Below, piece after piece: positions 27,040-36,225 of a DNA stretch of 64,000 nucleotides; the stretch's first letter is position 1; every line of letters begins with the position of its first letter. The DNA is from Kordia sp. (lineage in GTDB: Bacteria > Bacteroidota > Bacteroidia > Flavobacteriales > Flavobacteriaceae), in the NCBI RefSeq assembly GCF_022447245.1, contig NZ_JAKVBC010000007.1:1-64000 (forward strand), given 5' to 3'. A model generated the notes under the pieces. The model was not told the origin of the DNA, did not search any database, and saw only the letters and a list, made by a program, of their open reading frames with translations. Both the position numbers and the translations under genes were made by a program.

Positions 27040-27798
27040 TCATATATGATAAGATTCATTATGGAAACTGTTGTAAAAAACAGCGGGTCTTCCTGCTGAA
27101 ATAACAGTCATGTGTTGTCTTGAATACAATTCACCATTATCGGTTCTTCCACTAGCAATGATATTTTTCATTCCTCGGTAAAACTTACTTACATAATCTC
27201 CATCAACGACTTCAATACCCATCAAATGTGATGTTCCTATTCTTGTTTCAATAATATATCCTACACCATTTTCTATTAAGATTTTTTGCCCAATAGCTGG
27301 TGGTGGAAACAATTGACTTATAGTAATATTGTGTAATGGAGCTAATCTGATATAATTTGATTCATCTACAATAGCAGGAGTTGCTACAGCTGCTTGTGCT
27401 TCCGAATTTCCATGTAACATAGATACTGTACGACCAAATCTTGGCGTGTTAGAGTTGTCTAAACAAAACATCCACAGAGTTACAAACTTTTTACCATCTT
27501 CTGTTTCTGCAACGGCACAATATCGAGCGTGTACTTTCAATGGATTTACACGTTTTCCGTCGTCGTTTAAATCTAAATTATAAAATATATTCGTTGTTAA
27601 TGTTCTTGCAGAATATGTTCCTCGCCTTTAACAATAACTTCTTCTAAAGGCTCTGTTGGGTTAAAATAAGCAAAAACGGTTACGTTTTTTCTGCTACTTG
27701 AATTGCGTATGGTTTAATTAATTTTAAATGAATTCCTACTCTTTTTTGGTTTTTCGGATTTCCCCTTACATCATCAAAATAATACAGTAGCTACTCAC
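27040..27798 (-). pseudogene. Unrecognised hypothetical protein gene, three frameshifts
   Basis: A likely GTG start at 27798 gives SSY, then the frame is lost near 27786. It resumes as YYFDDVRGNPKNQKRVG up to the T6 run at 27685-27690, then NVTVFAYFNPTEPLEEVIVKGE up to CC at 27620-27621, then YSARTLTTNIFYNLDLNDDG through to the stop at 27040. One base lost at each point restores about 253 residues. The longest intact piece (166 residues from 27540) is soluble and beta-rich, without signal peptide. I recognise no family. Its strong hairpin terminator shows it was once a normal expressed gene. Confidence 0.72.
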
Positions 27799-28020
27799 TT
27801 TATGAAGATATTTTTCTGATTACAATACAAATGTCGAATGATCTAGGAATAATTTTTAGCGCATAAATACTTGATTTTTGAAAAGGGTTTAATAGTCTAA
27901 TAATTTGATAATCAATTTATAGTAAAAGTAAAAATGATAAAATTGAAGTAAAATTTATAAGTTATTCTGTATTGAAAAATTAAATAGATACATTAAAAAT
28001 ATATAGCTTAAAAAAGACAT

Positions 28021-28052
28021 AAAAAAACCTCGGCAATAAAGAATTACCGAGG
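28021..28052 (-). terminator. Rho-independent terminator in the 27.8-28.4 kb gap
   Basis: On the minus strand CCTCGG (28052-28047) pairs with CCGAGG (28033-28028), with three further pairs inside after a mismatch, followed by seven T residues. It implies a minus-strand transcript arriving from 28053 or beyond, where no intact gene remains. The whole gap 27799-28442 otherwise holds only short AT-rich sequence. Confidence 0.85.
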
Positions 28053-28061
28053 GAAGAAAAA

Positions 28062-28160
28062 CTAGTAAATAGGTTTTGAGATGTATTTTCTTTTTCCCGA
28101 ATTTTGTGAGACAACTATTAAAATAGCTGCTTTTCTTTTTCATAACAATTCGTTTCCCAT
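28062..28160 (-). other. Possible remnant of a very small gene
   Basis: Just upstream of the terminator, the frame from an ATG at 28160 reads MGNELL, then TGA, then KRKAAILIVVSQNSGKRK and YISKPIY before a TAG at 28062. A second frame from the ATG at 28143 runs through the terminator and is therefore unlikely. The stop directly before the hairpin makes the first frame the better candidate for a decayed small peptide gene. No family is recognised. Confidence 0.25.
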
Positions 28161-28406
28161 CCTAATTTCTTAGTTCAGTTAAAAAGGGCAACAAAGACTT
28201 TAGCCTCGATCTCAATAGCTTTGCTGCCGCTTATTTTCAACTAATAAAAAACCGACTTAATTGAACTTAATTTGTTTTATGAACGTATTAGAAATGTTAA
28301 ATTTCTAAATGATTAATATCTTTTCTGTGCTTATTTTGATGATAAAACAGGTAACTTTGAAAATACCCTACCAATATTTTAAAAAAAAATTAAAAATAAA
28401 TTTACG

Positions 28407-28414
28407 TAGTTTTG
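28407..28414 (+). promoter_or_regulatory. Putative -7 element upstream of the FecI-like sigma gene
   Basis: TAGTTTTG fits TAnnTTTG and lies 28 bases before the sigma-factor ATG at 28443. A second match, TAACTTTG, lies at 28352-28359. Confidence 0.42.
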
Positions 28415-28442
28415 GAAAACCAAATTAATAACCCAGTAATTA

Positions 28443-28955
28443 ATGACTTCGGAAGACAAATCTGTTTGCGAATCAAAAAACTATGAGAGTATCTTTAATA
28501 CACATGCCGAAACACTTCGGAATTTTGTGTATTATAAATGTGGTAGTGAACAACTAGCGGAAGACATTGTTCAAGAAGCCTTCATTAAGCTTTGGAAAAA
28601 TTGTGCAAAAATAATTTTTACGAAAGCAAAGTCGTACTTATTCACCGTGGCAAACAACATGTTTTTAAATGAAGTGGCACACCAAAAAGTGGTGCTAAAG
28701 TATAAACAACAAACAGGAAGCAAAGTTTCTAATGAAACTCCCGAATTTATATTAAGACAAAAAGAATTTCAAGAAAAATTACAACGCACCATTGCAAAAT
28801 TGCCAGAAGGGCAACGAGAAGTGTTCTTACTCAATAGAATAGATAAAAAAACGTATGTAGAAATTGCTGAAATTATTGGGCTTTCAGTAAAAGCTGTTGA
28901 GAAACGAATGCATAAAGCATTAGTGACATTGAGAAAAGAAATAGGAAATATTTAA
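28443..28955 (+). CDS. FecI-like ECF sigma factor
   Basis: This 170-residue protein has sigma region 2 (about 15-85; QLAEDIVQEAFIKLWKN) and region 4 (about 108-165; LPEGQREVFLLNRIDKKTYVEIAEIIGLSVKAVEKR). It belongs to the Bacteroidota sigma-70 family that works with FecR and a TonB receptor carrying an N-terminal signalling domain. All three genes follow in order here. The predicted job is to drive transcription of the receptor once the FecR anti-sigma factor releases it. Confidence 0.93.
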   Translation: MTSEDKSVCESKNYESIFNTHAETLRNFVYYKCGSEQLAEDIVQEAFIKLWKNCAKIIFTKAKSYLFTVANNMFLNEVAHQKVVLKYKQQTGSKVSNETPEFILRQKEFQEKLQRTIAKLPEGQREVFLLNRIDKKTYVEIAEIIGLSVKAVEKRMHKALVTLRKEIGNI

Positions 28956-29008
28956 AAAAAAGTAGGGTATTTTATAGAGAAACTGTTTAATAAGCGAATC
29001 AAACACAA

Positions 29009-29932
29009 ATGATGGAAGAAAAATATGATGATACGTTTCTAGCAAGATGGCTTGCCAACGATCTCACAGAAGAAGAAAAACTTCGTTTTGAAAATTCTGC
29101 TGAGCATCAGGACTATCTGCAAATCATTGAAAGTGTCGACCTTATGGAGGCACCTTCTTTTGATAAGAAATCTATATTGAGTTCGATTCAACAGAAACAA
29201 CAAATACAGACTTCTAAAGTTAGAAAACTAAAAACATCGTGGTTGTACACTGCAGCTGCAGCTGTTGTTCTTTTATTTGTTGGCTTTTCTTCTATGTACT
29301 TAAATGCTGATGAAACTTTTGAAACAGGTTTTGGTGAAAAAATCACCGTAAACTTACCAGATGGATCTGAAGTACTTTTAAATGCAAAAACAACACTTTC
29401 TTTTAACGAAAATTCTTGGGATACCGATAGAACTGTTTCTCTTGACGGAGAAGCGTATTTTAAAGTAAAAAAAGGAGAAAAATTTACGGTTGCTACCACT
29501 TCAGGAACTGTTGAGGTATTAGGAACAGAATTTAATGTTCATACTCATGATGATGATATTTTTGAAGTAAAATGTCATGAAGGAAAAGTAAAAGCAACAT
29601 CCAAAACACAAAAAACAGCAATATTAACACAAGGAAAAGCATTTTCTTATGTTGAAGGAAAAACAACTTCTTGGAGCTTCAATACCAACGATCCTTCTTG
29701 GAGAGATGGAGAAAGCAATTTTATGGAAATGCCTATAAAACATGTGATTAAAGCATTACAAGACCAATATGAATTTGAGTTTATTGCTGAAAATATAGAC
29801 ACTACACAACGTTTTACAGGAACTTTTTCACACAAAAATTTAAAACTTGCGTTGCGAACTGTTTTTGATCCTATGGAAATTTCATATACTTTTAAGGGCG
29901 AAAAAACAGTTATACTAAGAAATGCGAAATAA
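29009..29932 (+). CDS. FecR-family anti-sigma factor / sigma regulator
   Basis: This 307-residue protein has a cytoplasmic N-terminal region (1 to about 75) that binds the sigma factor. A single membrane helix (about 78-97, WLYTAAAAVVLLFVGFSSMYL) leads to a periplasmic FecR domain (about 105-205; VNLPDGSEVLLNAKTTLSF, VLGTEFNVHTHDD). The C-terminal domain resembles a secretin/TonB short N-terminal fold (MEMPIKHVIKALQDQYEFEF), which would contact the receptor. It lies 53 bases after the sigma gene and 56 before the receptor. All parts are complete. Confidence 0.94.
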   Translation: MMEEKYDDTFLARWLANDLTEEEKLRFENSAEHQDYLQIIESVDLMEAPSFDKKSILSSIQQKQQIQTSKVRKLKTSWLYTAAAAVVLLFVGFSSMYLNADETFETGFGEKITVNLPDGSEVLLNAKTTLSFNENSWDTDRTVSLDGEAYFKVKKGEKFTVATTSGTVEVLGTEFNVHTHDDDIFEVKCHEGKVKATSKTQKTAILTQGKAFSYVEGKTTSWSFNTNDPSWRDGESNFMEMPIKHVIKALQDQYEFEFIAENIDTTQRFTGTFSHKNLKLALRTVFDPMEISYTFKGEKTVILRNAK

Positions 29933-29988
29933 TATTGCCCTTTTTTAATCGAAAAGGATTCGCGCAATGAAGTTTTACAGTTACGTAT

Positions 29989-32589
29989 ATGAGAAGTGTA
30001 TTAAGTGTTGTCTTTCTGTTCATCACCTGTTCATTGTTTGCTCAAAACAATGGATCATTCTCTTTTGAAAAAGCACCACTGAAAAACGTATTGACTGCTA
30101 TTGAAAAAGTGTATGATGTAAAATTTTCATACAATGCAGAACTTGCTGAAAACAAAATAATTACACTACAAGTTAAAGAGGCTTCCTTAAACACTGTCAT
30201 CCAACGTTTGCAAAAACAAGCACCTATTGTTTTTGAAAAAGTAAATGATCGCTACTATATTATTCGCAACCAAAGTCAAGAAGGAAAAATACGAATTTGT
30301 GGTATTTTGGTCGATGCAAAAAGCCAACTGCCTATAGTAGAAGCTTCTGCGGTCAACATTTCACAAAATAAAGGAACTTTAACCAATGCAAATGGAAAGT
30401 TTGAATTGTTCTTAGCATTTCCAACAGATACCATAGAAGTACGTTTTCTTGGATATAAAACCCAACGCATGACCGCTCAGGAATTGCATAATGAACCCTG
30501 TGAAACCATTTCAATTGAAGCAGATCAATTTGATTTGGGTACGGTTTTAATTAGTAACTATCTAACATCTGGAATTAATAAAAACAATGATGGAGCGCTT
30601 TCGCTTTCGCCGTCAAAACTAGGAATACTTCCTGGACTCACAGAACCAGATGTATTACAAAGTATTCAACTATTACCGGGAATTCAAAGTCCAAACGAAA
30701 CAGCTTCCGGGCTCTTTATTCGTGGAGGAACACCTGATCAAAACTTAATTTTGTGGGATGGAATCAAAATGTACCATTCTGGACACTTTTTTGGTTTAAT
30801 TTCAGCATTTAATCCTTATGTAATTGAAGAAGTTTCTGTGTACAAAAGCGGAACGGAAACACGTTATGGAGATCGTATTTCAGGAGTTATTGACATTCAA
30901 ACAGATACCAAAGTACCAGAAAAATTATCGGGAGGATTTGGATTCAATATGACGCATGCTGATGCCTATTTAAAAATACCAGTTGCTAAAAACTTTGGTC
31001 TAATGGTCTCGGCACGTAGAGCATTTACAGATGTTTGGGAAACATTTACCTATAATAATTTTTCAGATCGTGTATTTCAAAACACAAAAATTACCAAAAG
31101 CTCAGAAATAGTAGAAAATGTATTCTCTGAAACGGACAACAAATTCTTCTTTACAGATTATACCATAAAACTGATTGCAAAACTCTCAGATAAAGATGAA
31201 ATCACGCTGAGTAATCTGCGTACCAAAAATGAGTTGGATTTTATGTCTGAAGTGGATCTTTTTCAAGAAACATCTAGAGATCAACTTAGCATTCGCAATG
31301 ATGGTTTTAGCGGATTTTGGAAACGACAATGGAATCCTAACTTTTCACATACTTTAGATGCATATTATTCTCGATTTGATTTTGATTACTTAGGAACATT
31401 CCGAGGAAATTTGGTAGGTGCTACAGAGCAAGATCAAAAGCGAAATAAAATCAAAGACATCGGTTTTTCATACAATACCAATTGGAAAATAGACGAAAAA
31501 CGCAGTCTACAATCCGGATATCAATTTTCTTCTAACGATGTTTCCTATGGTTTTTCAGGTTTTAACGGAACCGAGGAAGGTGTAGAAACCTATAATTTTG
31601 GAGAAGAGAGTATCAATAATTCACATGCCTTATTTACGTCGTTTAAATACAATGATAAAAACGAATTAATCATCAATGCAGGTTTGCGAATGAATTATTT
31701 TAGTATTACGGAAGAAACCTTATTTGAACCGAGATTATATGTGGAGAAAAAACTAAATGATGCTTTTAGTGTAAACTTCTCAGGAGAATTAAAACACCAA
31801 GCAGTCAGTCAAATACTAGAATTCAATACGGCAAACTTTGGATTGGAAAATCAAGTTTGGGCGATAGCGAATGGAGATGAATTTCCAGTATTAAAAAGCA
31901 GGCAAATTTCAGCAGGAGTTCTATTCAGTAAAAGAGGTTGGCGTGTAGATTTAGACACGTATTACAAAAACATTACAGGACTAACATCCTTCAATAGAAG
32001 CTTTGGTAATACAAGTGTTTTAGAAACTTTTACAGAAGGAAACAGTAAAATATATGGAGTTGATGTATTGATTGAAAAAAAGATCAATGATTACCAAACG
32101 TGGATGGGATATTCTTACACAAACAATGAATTTGAATTTTCTCGTATCAACAACGGACTAACGTTTCCTGGTAATTATGACATTCGTCACTACTTCCGTT
32201 GGGCACATTCGTACACCATAAACAACTTTAAATTCTCTCTAGGATGGAATTACCGCACAGGAACGCCATACACGCCTGTAACGTCCGAAACGCAGTCTAA
32301 CGGTAACTTATTTGTCTTTATTGGAGAAACGAACAGTACACGCATCCCTGACTATCATCGCTTGGACTTTTCAGGAACATATACGTTTGATTTTGATAAA
32401 AAGAATAAATGGAAAGGAAAAATAGGGTTTTCATTACTTAACATCTACAATCGTAATAACCTGTTGGAACGTTATTATGAAATCAGACCGTTCCTAAACC
32501 AAGAAAACAATGTTCAATTTCGTTTAGAAACGGTTGATAAATTCTCATTAGGAATGACGCCTAATTTGGTATTTAGAGTAGATTTTTAA
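29989..32589 (+). CDS. TonB-dependent transducer-receptor with STN signalling domain
   Basis: The protein has 866 residues: signal peptide (about 1-18), a secretin/TonB N-terminal domain (about 20-100, FEKAPLKNVLTAIEKVYDVKFSYN), and a carboxypeptidase-like beta-sandwich (about 103-175, CGILVDAKSQLPIVEASAV). The plug (about 200-310, GLFIRGGTPDQNLILWDGIKM) and barrel end in LVFRVDF. The N-terminal domain is the part that signals substrate arrival to FecR, so this is a regulated importer. The substrate is not evident. The stop codon overlaps the convergent peptide gene. Confidence 0.94.
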   Translation: MRSVLSVVFLFITCSLFAQNNGSFSFEKAPLKNVLTAIEKVYDVKFSYNAELAENKIITLQVKEASLNTVIQRLQKQAPIVFEKVNDRYYIIRNQSQEGKIRICGILVDAKSQLPIVEASAVNISQNKGTLTNANGKFELFLAFPTDTIEVRFLGYKTQRMTAQELHNEPCETISIEADQFDLGTVLISNYLTSGINKNNDGALSLSPSKLGILPGLTEPDVLQSIQLLPGIQSPNETASGLFIRGGTPDQNLILWDGIKMYHSGHFFGLISAFNPYVIEEVSVYKSGTETRYGDRISGVIDIQTDTKVPEKLSGGFGFNMTHADAYLKIPVAKNFGLMVSARRAFTDVWETFTYNNFSDRVFQNTKITKSSEIVENVFSETDNKFFFTDYTIKLIAKLSDKDEITLSNLRTKNELDFMSEVDLFQETSRDQLSIRNDGFSGFWKRQWNPNFSHTLDAYYSRFDFDYLGTFRGNLVGATEQDQKRNKIKDIGFSYNTNWKIDEKRSLQSGYQFSSNDVSYGFSGFNGTEEGVETYNFGEESINNSHALFTSFKYNDKNELIINAGLRMNYFSITEETLFEPRLYVEKKLNDAFSVNFSGELKHQAVSQILEFNTANFGLENQVWAIANGDEFPVLKSRQISAGVLFSKRGWRVDLDTYYKNITGLTSFNRSFGNTSVLETFTEGNSKIYGVDVLIEKKINDYQTWMGYSYTNNEFEFSRINNGLTFPGNYDIRHYFRWAHSYTINNFKFSLGWNYRTGTPYTPVTSETQSNGNLFVFIGETNSTRIPDYHRLDFSGTYTFDFDKKNKWKGKIGFSLLNIYNRNNLLERYYEIRPFLNQENNVQFRLETVDKFSLGMTPNLVFRVDF

Positions 32590-32774
32590 TTTTTCTCCTC
32601 TTTTTTTGGCTCATCCAAACACACTGCATTTGGATCTGTTGGATCGTCAGAACCTACAAAATCACAAGAAACACAGGTAGTAGTAATCACTTTTCCTCCA
32701 CCAATTTGATTGGCATCAAGAGAAGAAATAGTTCGTTTGTTTAATGGAATTTTTTTAAACACTAACTTTTTCAT
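32586..32774 (-). CDS. GG-leader RiPP-like precursor peptide
   Basis: The peptide has 62 residues from the ATG at 32774; the frame is open further upstream, but the leader defines the start. The leader MKKLVFKKIPLNKRTISSLD resembles the LNKKTIS-type leaders of Bacteroidota class I lanthipeptide-like precursors. It is followed by ANQIGGGK, a double/triple-glycine cleavage site, and a core with VITTTCVSCDFVGSDD and a third Cys (NAVCLDEP). No modification enzyme or peptidase transporter is adjacent. The stop codon shares bases with the receptor stop (TTAA). Confidence 0.72.
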   Translation of the reverse strand: MKKLVFKKIPLNKRTISSLDANQIGGGKVITTTCVSCDFVGSDDPTDPNAVCLDEPKKEEKN

Positions 32775-32808
32775 AATGTACTTGTTTTTTAAAATTATGA
32801 AATACGTT

Positions 32809-33030
32809 TTAGATAAGTATACAATCGCATACACCAATTCTCCAACTGATAGAGGCTGGATCAAATGTACATACTGGATTTAATTGCATTGTATGAGGCT
32901 CTCCACCTTCGCAACAACCTGTTCCACCTTTACAAGGACCTTCACAAGTTTGAGCAGGTGTAGCTCCACTAGTAAGGTTAGAAATTTACTTTTTGTTGAG
33001 CTTTAGGCTTTTTAAATTCCGTTTTTTCAT
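32809..33030 (-). pseudogene. Second Cys-rich RiPP-like precursor with a stop codon in its leader
   Basis: From the ATG at 33030 the frame reads MKKRNLKSLKLNKK, then TAA (32986-32988), then ISNLTSGATPAQTCEGPC and KGGTGCCEGGEPHT, ending VCDCILI at 32809 without another stop. The leader is the LNKKxISNL type, so the TAA replaces the usual Ser/Thr/Lys. The core would hold seven cysteines. Too short for ordinary ORF callers, it lies 34 bases upstream of the other precursor on the same strand. The break is a single codon. Confidence 0.7.
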
Positions 33031-33098
33031 AATAAATGATTAAAAGTTCATCATCATGAAAAACGTAACCCACTATGAAAGTTAAAAAATGAAAAAAA

Positions 33099-34259
33099 TT
33101 ATAAAGGAAGGTCTTTTCTATGCAGTAAACGCGTCAATTTAATCGACAAATCCGTCAATACGATTTTGGCATTTCCGTTGCGCTCTATATGATAAATAGC
33201 ATCTTGCAACTCATTGGTAATGTCTAAAATGTTATTTCCATGTACAAAAGGAGCAAATTTTTCCAAGAAGAAACCTTTCGTATGCGACTCAAAAAACACC
33301 AAATCAGTAGCTGTATAATTGTGTAATAAAGCTTGTCTAAAAAGATTTAGGCAAAAACCTAAAAACTTTTTCTGAGTTTCTCGTCCTGTTTTAGCAACTT
33401 CCTCACTCCAAGAAATTAAATCGCGAATAGCTGTTTTATTTCCTTTGGCTTTAAAAGCAGAACGAACCCAAGTCACAAACCAAGTTTCAAACATAAAATC
33501 TTCCGAATCTTGATGTACCAAATCCACCGCTTTGTTATAATTTCCGTTTGCCTGATGTGCAATTTTAGTGGCTTCAACTTCGGAAACATTCAAATTTTTA
33601 ATCAAAGAATCTTTAATGGCTTGTTCGCCCAAAGGTGGAAAATGCAAAACTTGACAACGGGAACGAATTGTATTGATAATTTGCTCTTCATCTTCTGCAA
33701 TCAAAATAAAAAGGGTTTGACTTGGCGGTTCTTCAATTAATTTCAGCAATTTATTGGCAGCAGCCGTATTCATACGTTCAGCCATCCAAATAATCATCAC
33801 CTTATAACCACCTTCATACGATTTTAACGTCAATGATTTTACAACATCTAAGGCTTCATCAACACCAATCTGCCCTTGCTTATTATCTATTCCAAGCAAC
33901 TTATACCAATCAAATAGATTTCCGTACGGTTGTTCTTTGATAAATTGACGCCATTCTTCTAAAAAATGCTTGGAAACAGGATGACTTTTCACTTTATGAT
34001 TTCCCGCTACCGGAAAGGCAAAATGCAAATCGGGATGAGATAGATTGCTCAATTTTAAATTGCAAGCTTCATTTCCGTCCGTATTTTCACCATCCACATT
34101 TTTACACAACACATATTGTGCATAAGCCACGGCCATTGGAAGTGTGCCACAACCTTCAGGACCAACAAAAAGCTGCGCATGTGGAATACGTCCACGATCG
34201 GCACTTAAGGTCAAATGTTTCTTAATATGTGTGAGTCCTAAAATATCTTGGAAAAGCAT
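33099..34259 (-). CDS. holB: DNA polymerase III subunit delta'
   Basis: This 386-residue clamp-loader subunit opens the sliding clamp with delta and DnaX at replication forks. The AAA+ fold begins at once (LTHIKKHLTLSADRGRIPHAQLFVGPEGCGT) with a degenerate Walker A, as expected for delta'. VMIIWMAERMNTAAANKLLKLIEEPP and IRSRCQVLHF are the conserved sensor regions. Length is normal for Bacteroidota. Confidence 0.92.
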   Translation of the reverse strand: MLFQDILGLTHIKKHLTLSADRGRIPHAQLFVGPEGCGTLPMAVAYAQYVLCKNVDGENTDGNEACNLKLSNLSHPDLHFAFPVAGNHKVKSHPVSKHFLEEWRQFIKEQPYGNLFDWYKLLGIDNKQGQIGVDEALDVVKSLTLKSYEGGYKVMIIWMAERMNTAAANKLLKLIEEPPSQTLFILIAEDEEQIINTIRSRCQVLHFPPLGEQAIKDSLIKNLNVSEVEATKIAHQANGNYNKAVDLVHQDSEDFMFETWFVTWVRSAFKAKGNKTAIRDLISWSEEVAKTGRETQKKFLGFCLNLFRQALLHNYTATDLVFFESHTKGFFLEKFAPFVHGNNILDITNELQDAIYHIERNGNAKIVLTDLSIKLTRLLHRKDLPL

Positions 34260-34263
34260 GTGG

Positions 34264-34271
34264 CAAATATA
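34264..34271 (-). promoter_or_regulatory. Putative -7 element abutting the holB start
   Basis: On the minus strand TATATTTG matches TAnnTTTG and ends only four bases before the holB ATG. Transcription would then begin at or next to the start codon, giving a leaderless mRNA. A TTTG lies 23 bases further upstream. Confidence 0.4.
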
Positions 34272-34358
34272 GGAGTATGCTTTGAATTATTCAGCAAAAT
34301 CTAAAAAACTCAAAGTATCCAAGAATAAAACTTTTATAAATAGAAAGCTATTTTAATT

Positions 34359-34706
34359 TTACAAAAGCTCTTTTTCACGAATAGCTTCATCGATATCAAC
34401 AGTTACATATTTGTGACTGTTAAAAAAAGACTTATTGGAAGTCAATTTGATGGTAGCAACAACACTTCCGTTTTTCTTTGTATCTACAGAAGTTATCGTA
34501 ACTTTTGCACCTTTAATGTTTTTATAACTAGCAATTCCTCCTTTTTTAAGAATAAAATTTGCTTTTGGGAAATTGATATGCTTGTAACTATTATTATGCG
34601 CTTCACCAACTGTAAAAACGTCTCCAACTTTAACATCGGAGTTTTGAGCTTAGATTGAACTTGTGAAAAAACTAAAAATGACGGCTAAAAAAAGATACTT
34701 TTTCAT
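34359..34706 (-). pseudogene. Small secreted protein gene with TAA in the signal peptide
   Basis: The ATG at 34706 starts a signal peptide (MKKYLFLAVIFSFFTSSI) interrupted by TAA at 34650-34652, followed in the same frame by AQNSDVKVGDVFTVGEAHNN. The frame stays open to 34359, ending EAIREKELL. The intact protein would be 115 residues with the cleavage site (AQ) directly after the stop. The mature region is beta-rich (AKVTITSVDTKKNGSVVATI). I do not recognise a family. One substitution suffices to explain the break. Confidence 0.78.
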
Positions 34707-34979
34707 GAGATTACATTCGAGATTAATACTTACTTAAAAAAACAAAAAATTGCGAAATCATGAATGAAACGCATTGATTTTTTTTGATTAAAAAATAAAT
34801 GTAACTCTTTTTGATTTTTCTGCTTTTTTAAGTCTAAAACAATCATTATCAACAATTATTCAAGTAAAAGTAAAATAATTTTTAAAAATGGATACTTCAA
34901 AGTAGTTTTTGAATGATTTTACTAAAAATTACGACAAACTAGATATCTTTATAGCAACTCGATCAAAAAAACACATACA

Positions 34980-36041
34980 ATGGCGGACAAAGCGCTTTTA
35001 TTTATTCCTGATATTTCAGGATTTACCGAATTTGTTCAACATACGGCCATTCAACACAGTCGTCTTATTATTTCAGAATTACAGGAATTACTAATAGATA
35101 ACAATATCACAGGTTTACAATTAGCAGAAATAGAAGGTGATGCACTATTTTTTTACAGAATAGGTGAAGTAGACATCAAACAAATTCGTGATCAGGTAAA
35201 ACGTATGTACATTGCTTTTCATACCTATTTACAACGCTATGAATATGAAAAAATTTGTCAATGTTGCGTGTGTTCATCTGTGTATAATCTCTCTTTAAAA
35301 TTTATTATTCACTATGGAGATATAGAATTTATTTCTGTAAAAGATACCAACAAACCTTACGGAAGCAATGTGATCAAAGTACATCGACTGCTCAAAAACG
35401 ATGTGCCCATTTCAGAGTACACTTTATTTACGGAAGATGTAGACCAAGAAACCTTAAAAACTGCCGAATATAACTTGCAAACCAATTACGATTTTGGAAA
35501 TATCAACTATGCCTACGAATCGCTTTCTGATTACAAAACGGAACTTCCAGAAATCTAGCCAATACCAGACAATGTTCCTAAACACAATTTATACAGTGAA
35601 GAAGCCAGTATTGACATGCCTATTTTAGAGCTGTATGAAGTTATTAGCAATTTTGATTATCGGTTGTTATGGGCAAAAGTAATTGACAAAGTAGAATATG
35701 AAAAAAATCGTATCAATCGACTAGGAGATAAACATAAGTGCCTAATAGACAAAAAAGAGGTCACACCAACGACAGTTACCAAAAAAGCTGAAAAAAATCA
35801 GCTGGTTTATGGAGAGTCGACAACCGAAATTCCATTTACTAAAAAATTGAATGTCTATTATGTCTTAACTCCTGAAAATGATCAGAAAACACGACTCAGA
35901 ATTGAGATATTTGTCGATTTTAAGCCTTTCGGTGTCTTACTAAAACGTTTGATGAAAAAAAACTTCAAAAAAGTCGTTCCCGAAAATATAAAAGAACTTA
36001 TATTGCTTGCTGAATCAGGATTTAATCCGAATTCTGCATAA
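34980..36041 (+). pseudogene. DUF2652 family protein with in-frame TAG
   Basis: The first half (34980-35555) matches DUF2652: ALLFIPDISGFTEFVQHTAIQHS and GLQLAEIEGDALFFYRIGEV, an adenylate-cyclase-like fold without clear catalytic residues. A TAG at 35556-35558 stops it after TELPEI. The same frame continues with PIPDNVPKHN to a SRPBCC-like second half (LLWAKVIDKVEYEKN; YYVLTPENDQKTRLRIEIF) ending at 36041. The full protein would be 353 residues. The two halves might still be made separately, since an ATG occurs at 35616. Confidence 0.82.
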
Positions 36042-36225
36042 GAACTTTGTGATGAAGTTCTCAACTACAAAGAAGACTAGTGCTTTCTTAATTTCAGCAT
36101 AGGATCGCTATGTTTACATTAAAAAGTATAGTGTAGCGCTAGTATTTGAAGTAGTTGATAACTGCAATAGATTTTCTAATGTAGAGTGCGGATTTAAAAC
36201 AACAATAACCGAAAAATAAATACTT

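Noticed and set aside
27955-28143. 62-codon minus-strand frame near the orphan terminator
   Set aside because: It runs through the terminator stem and its T tract, so it cannot be the gene that this terminator ends.
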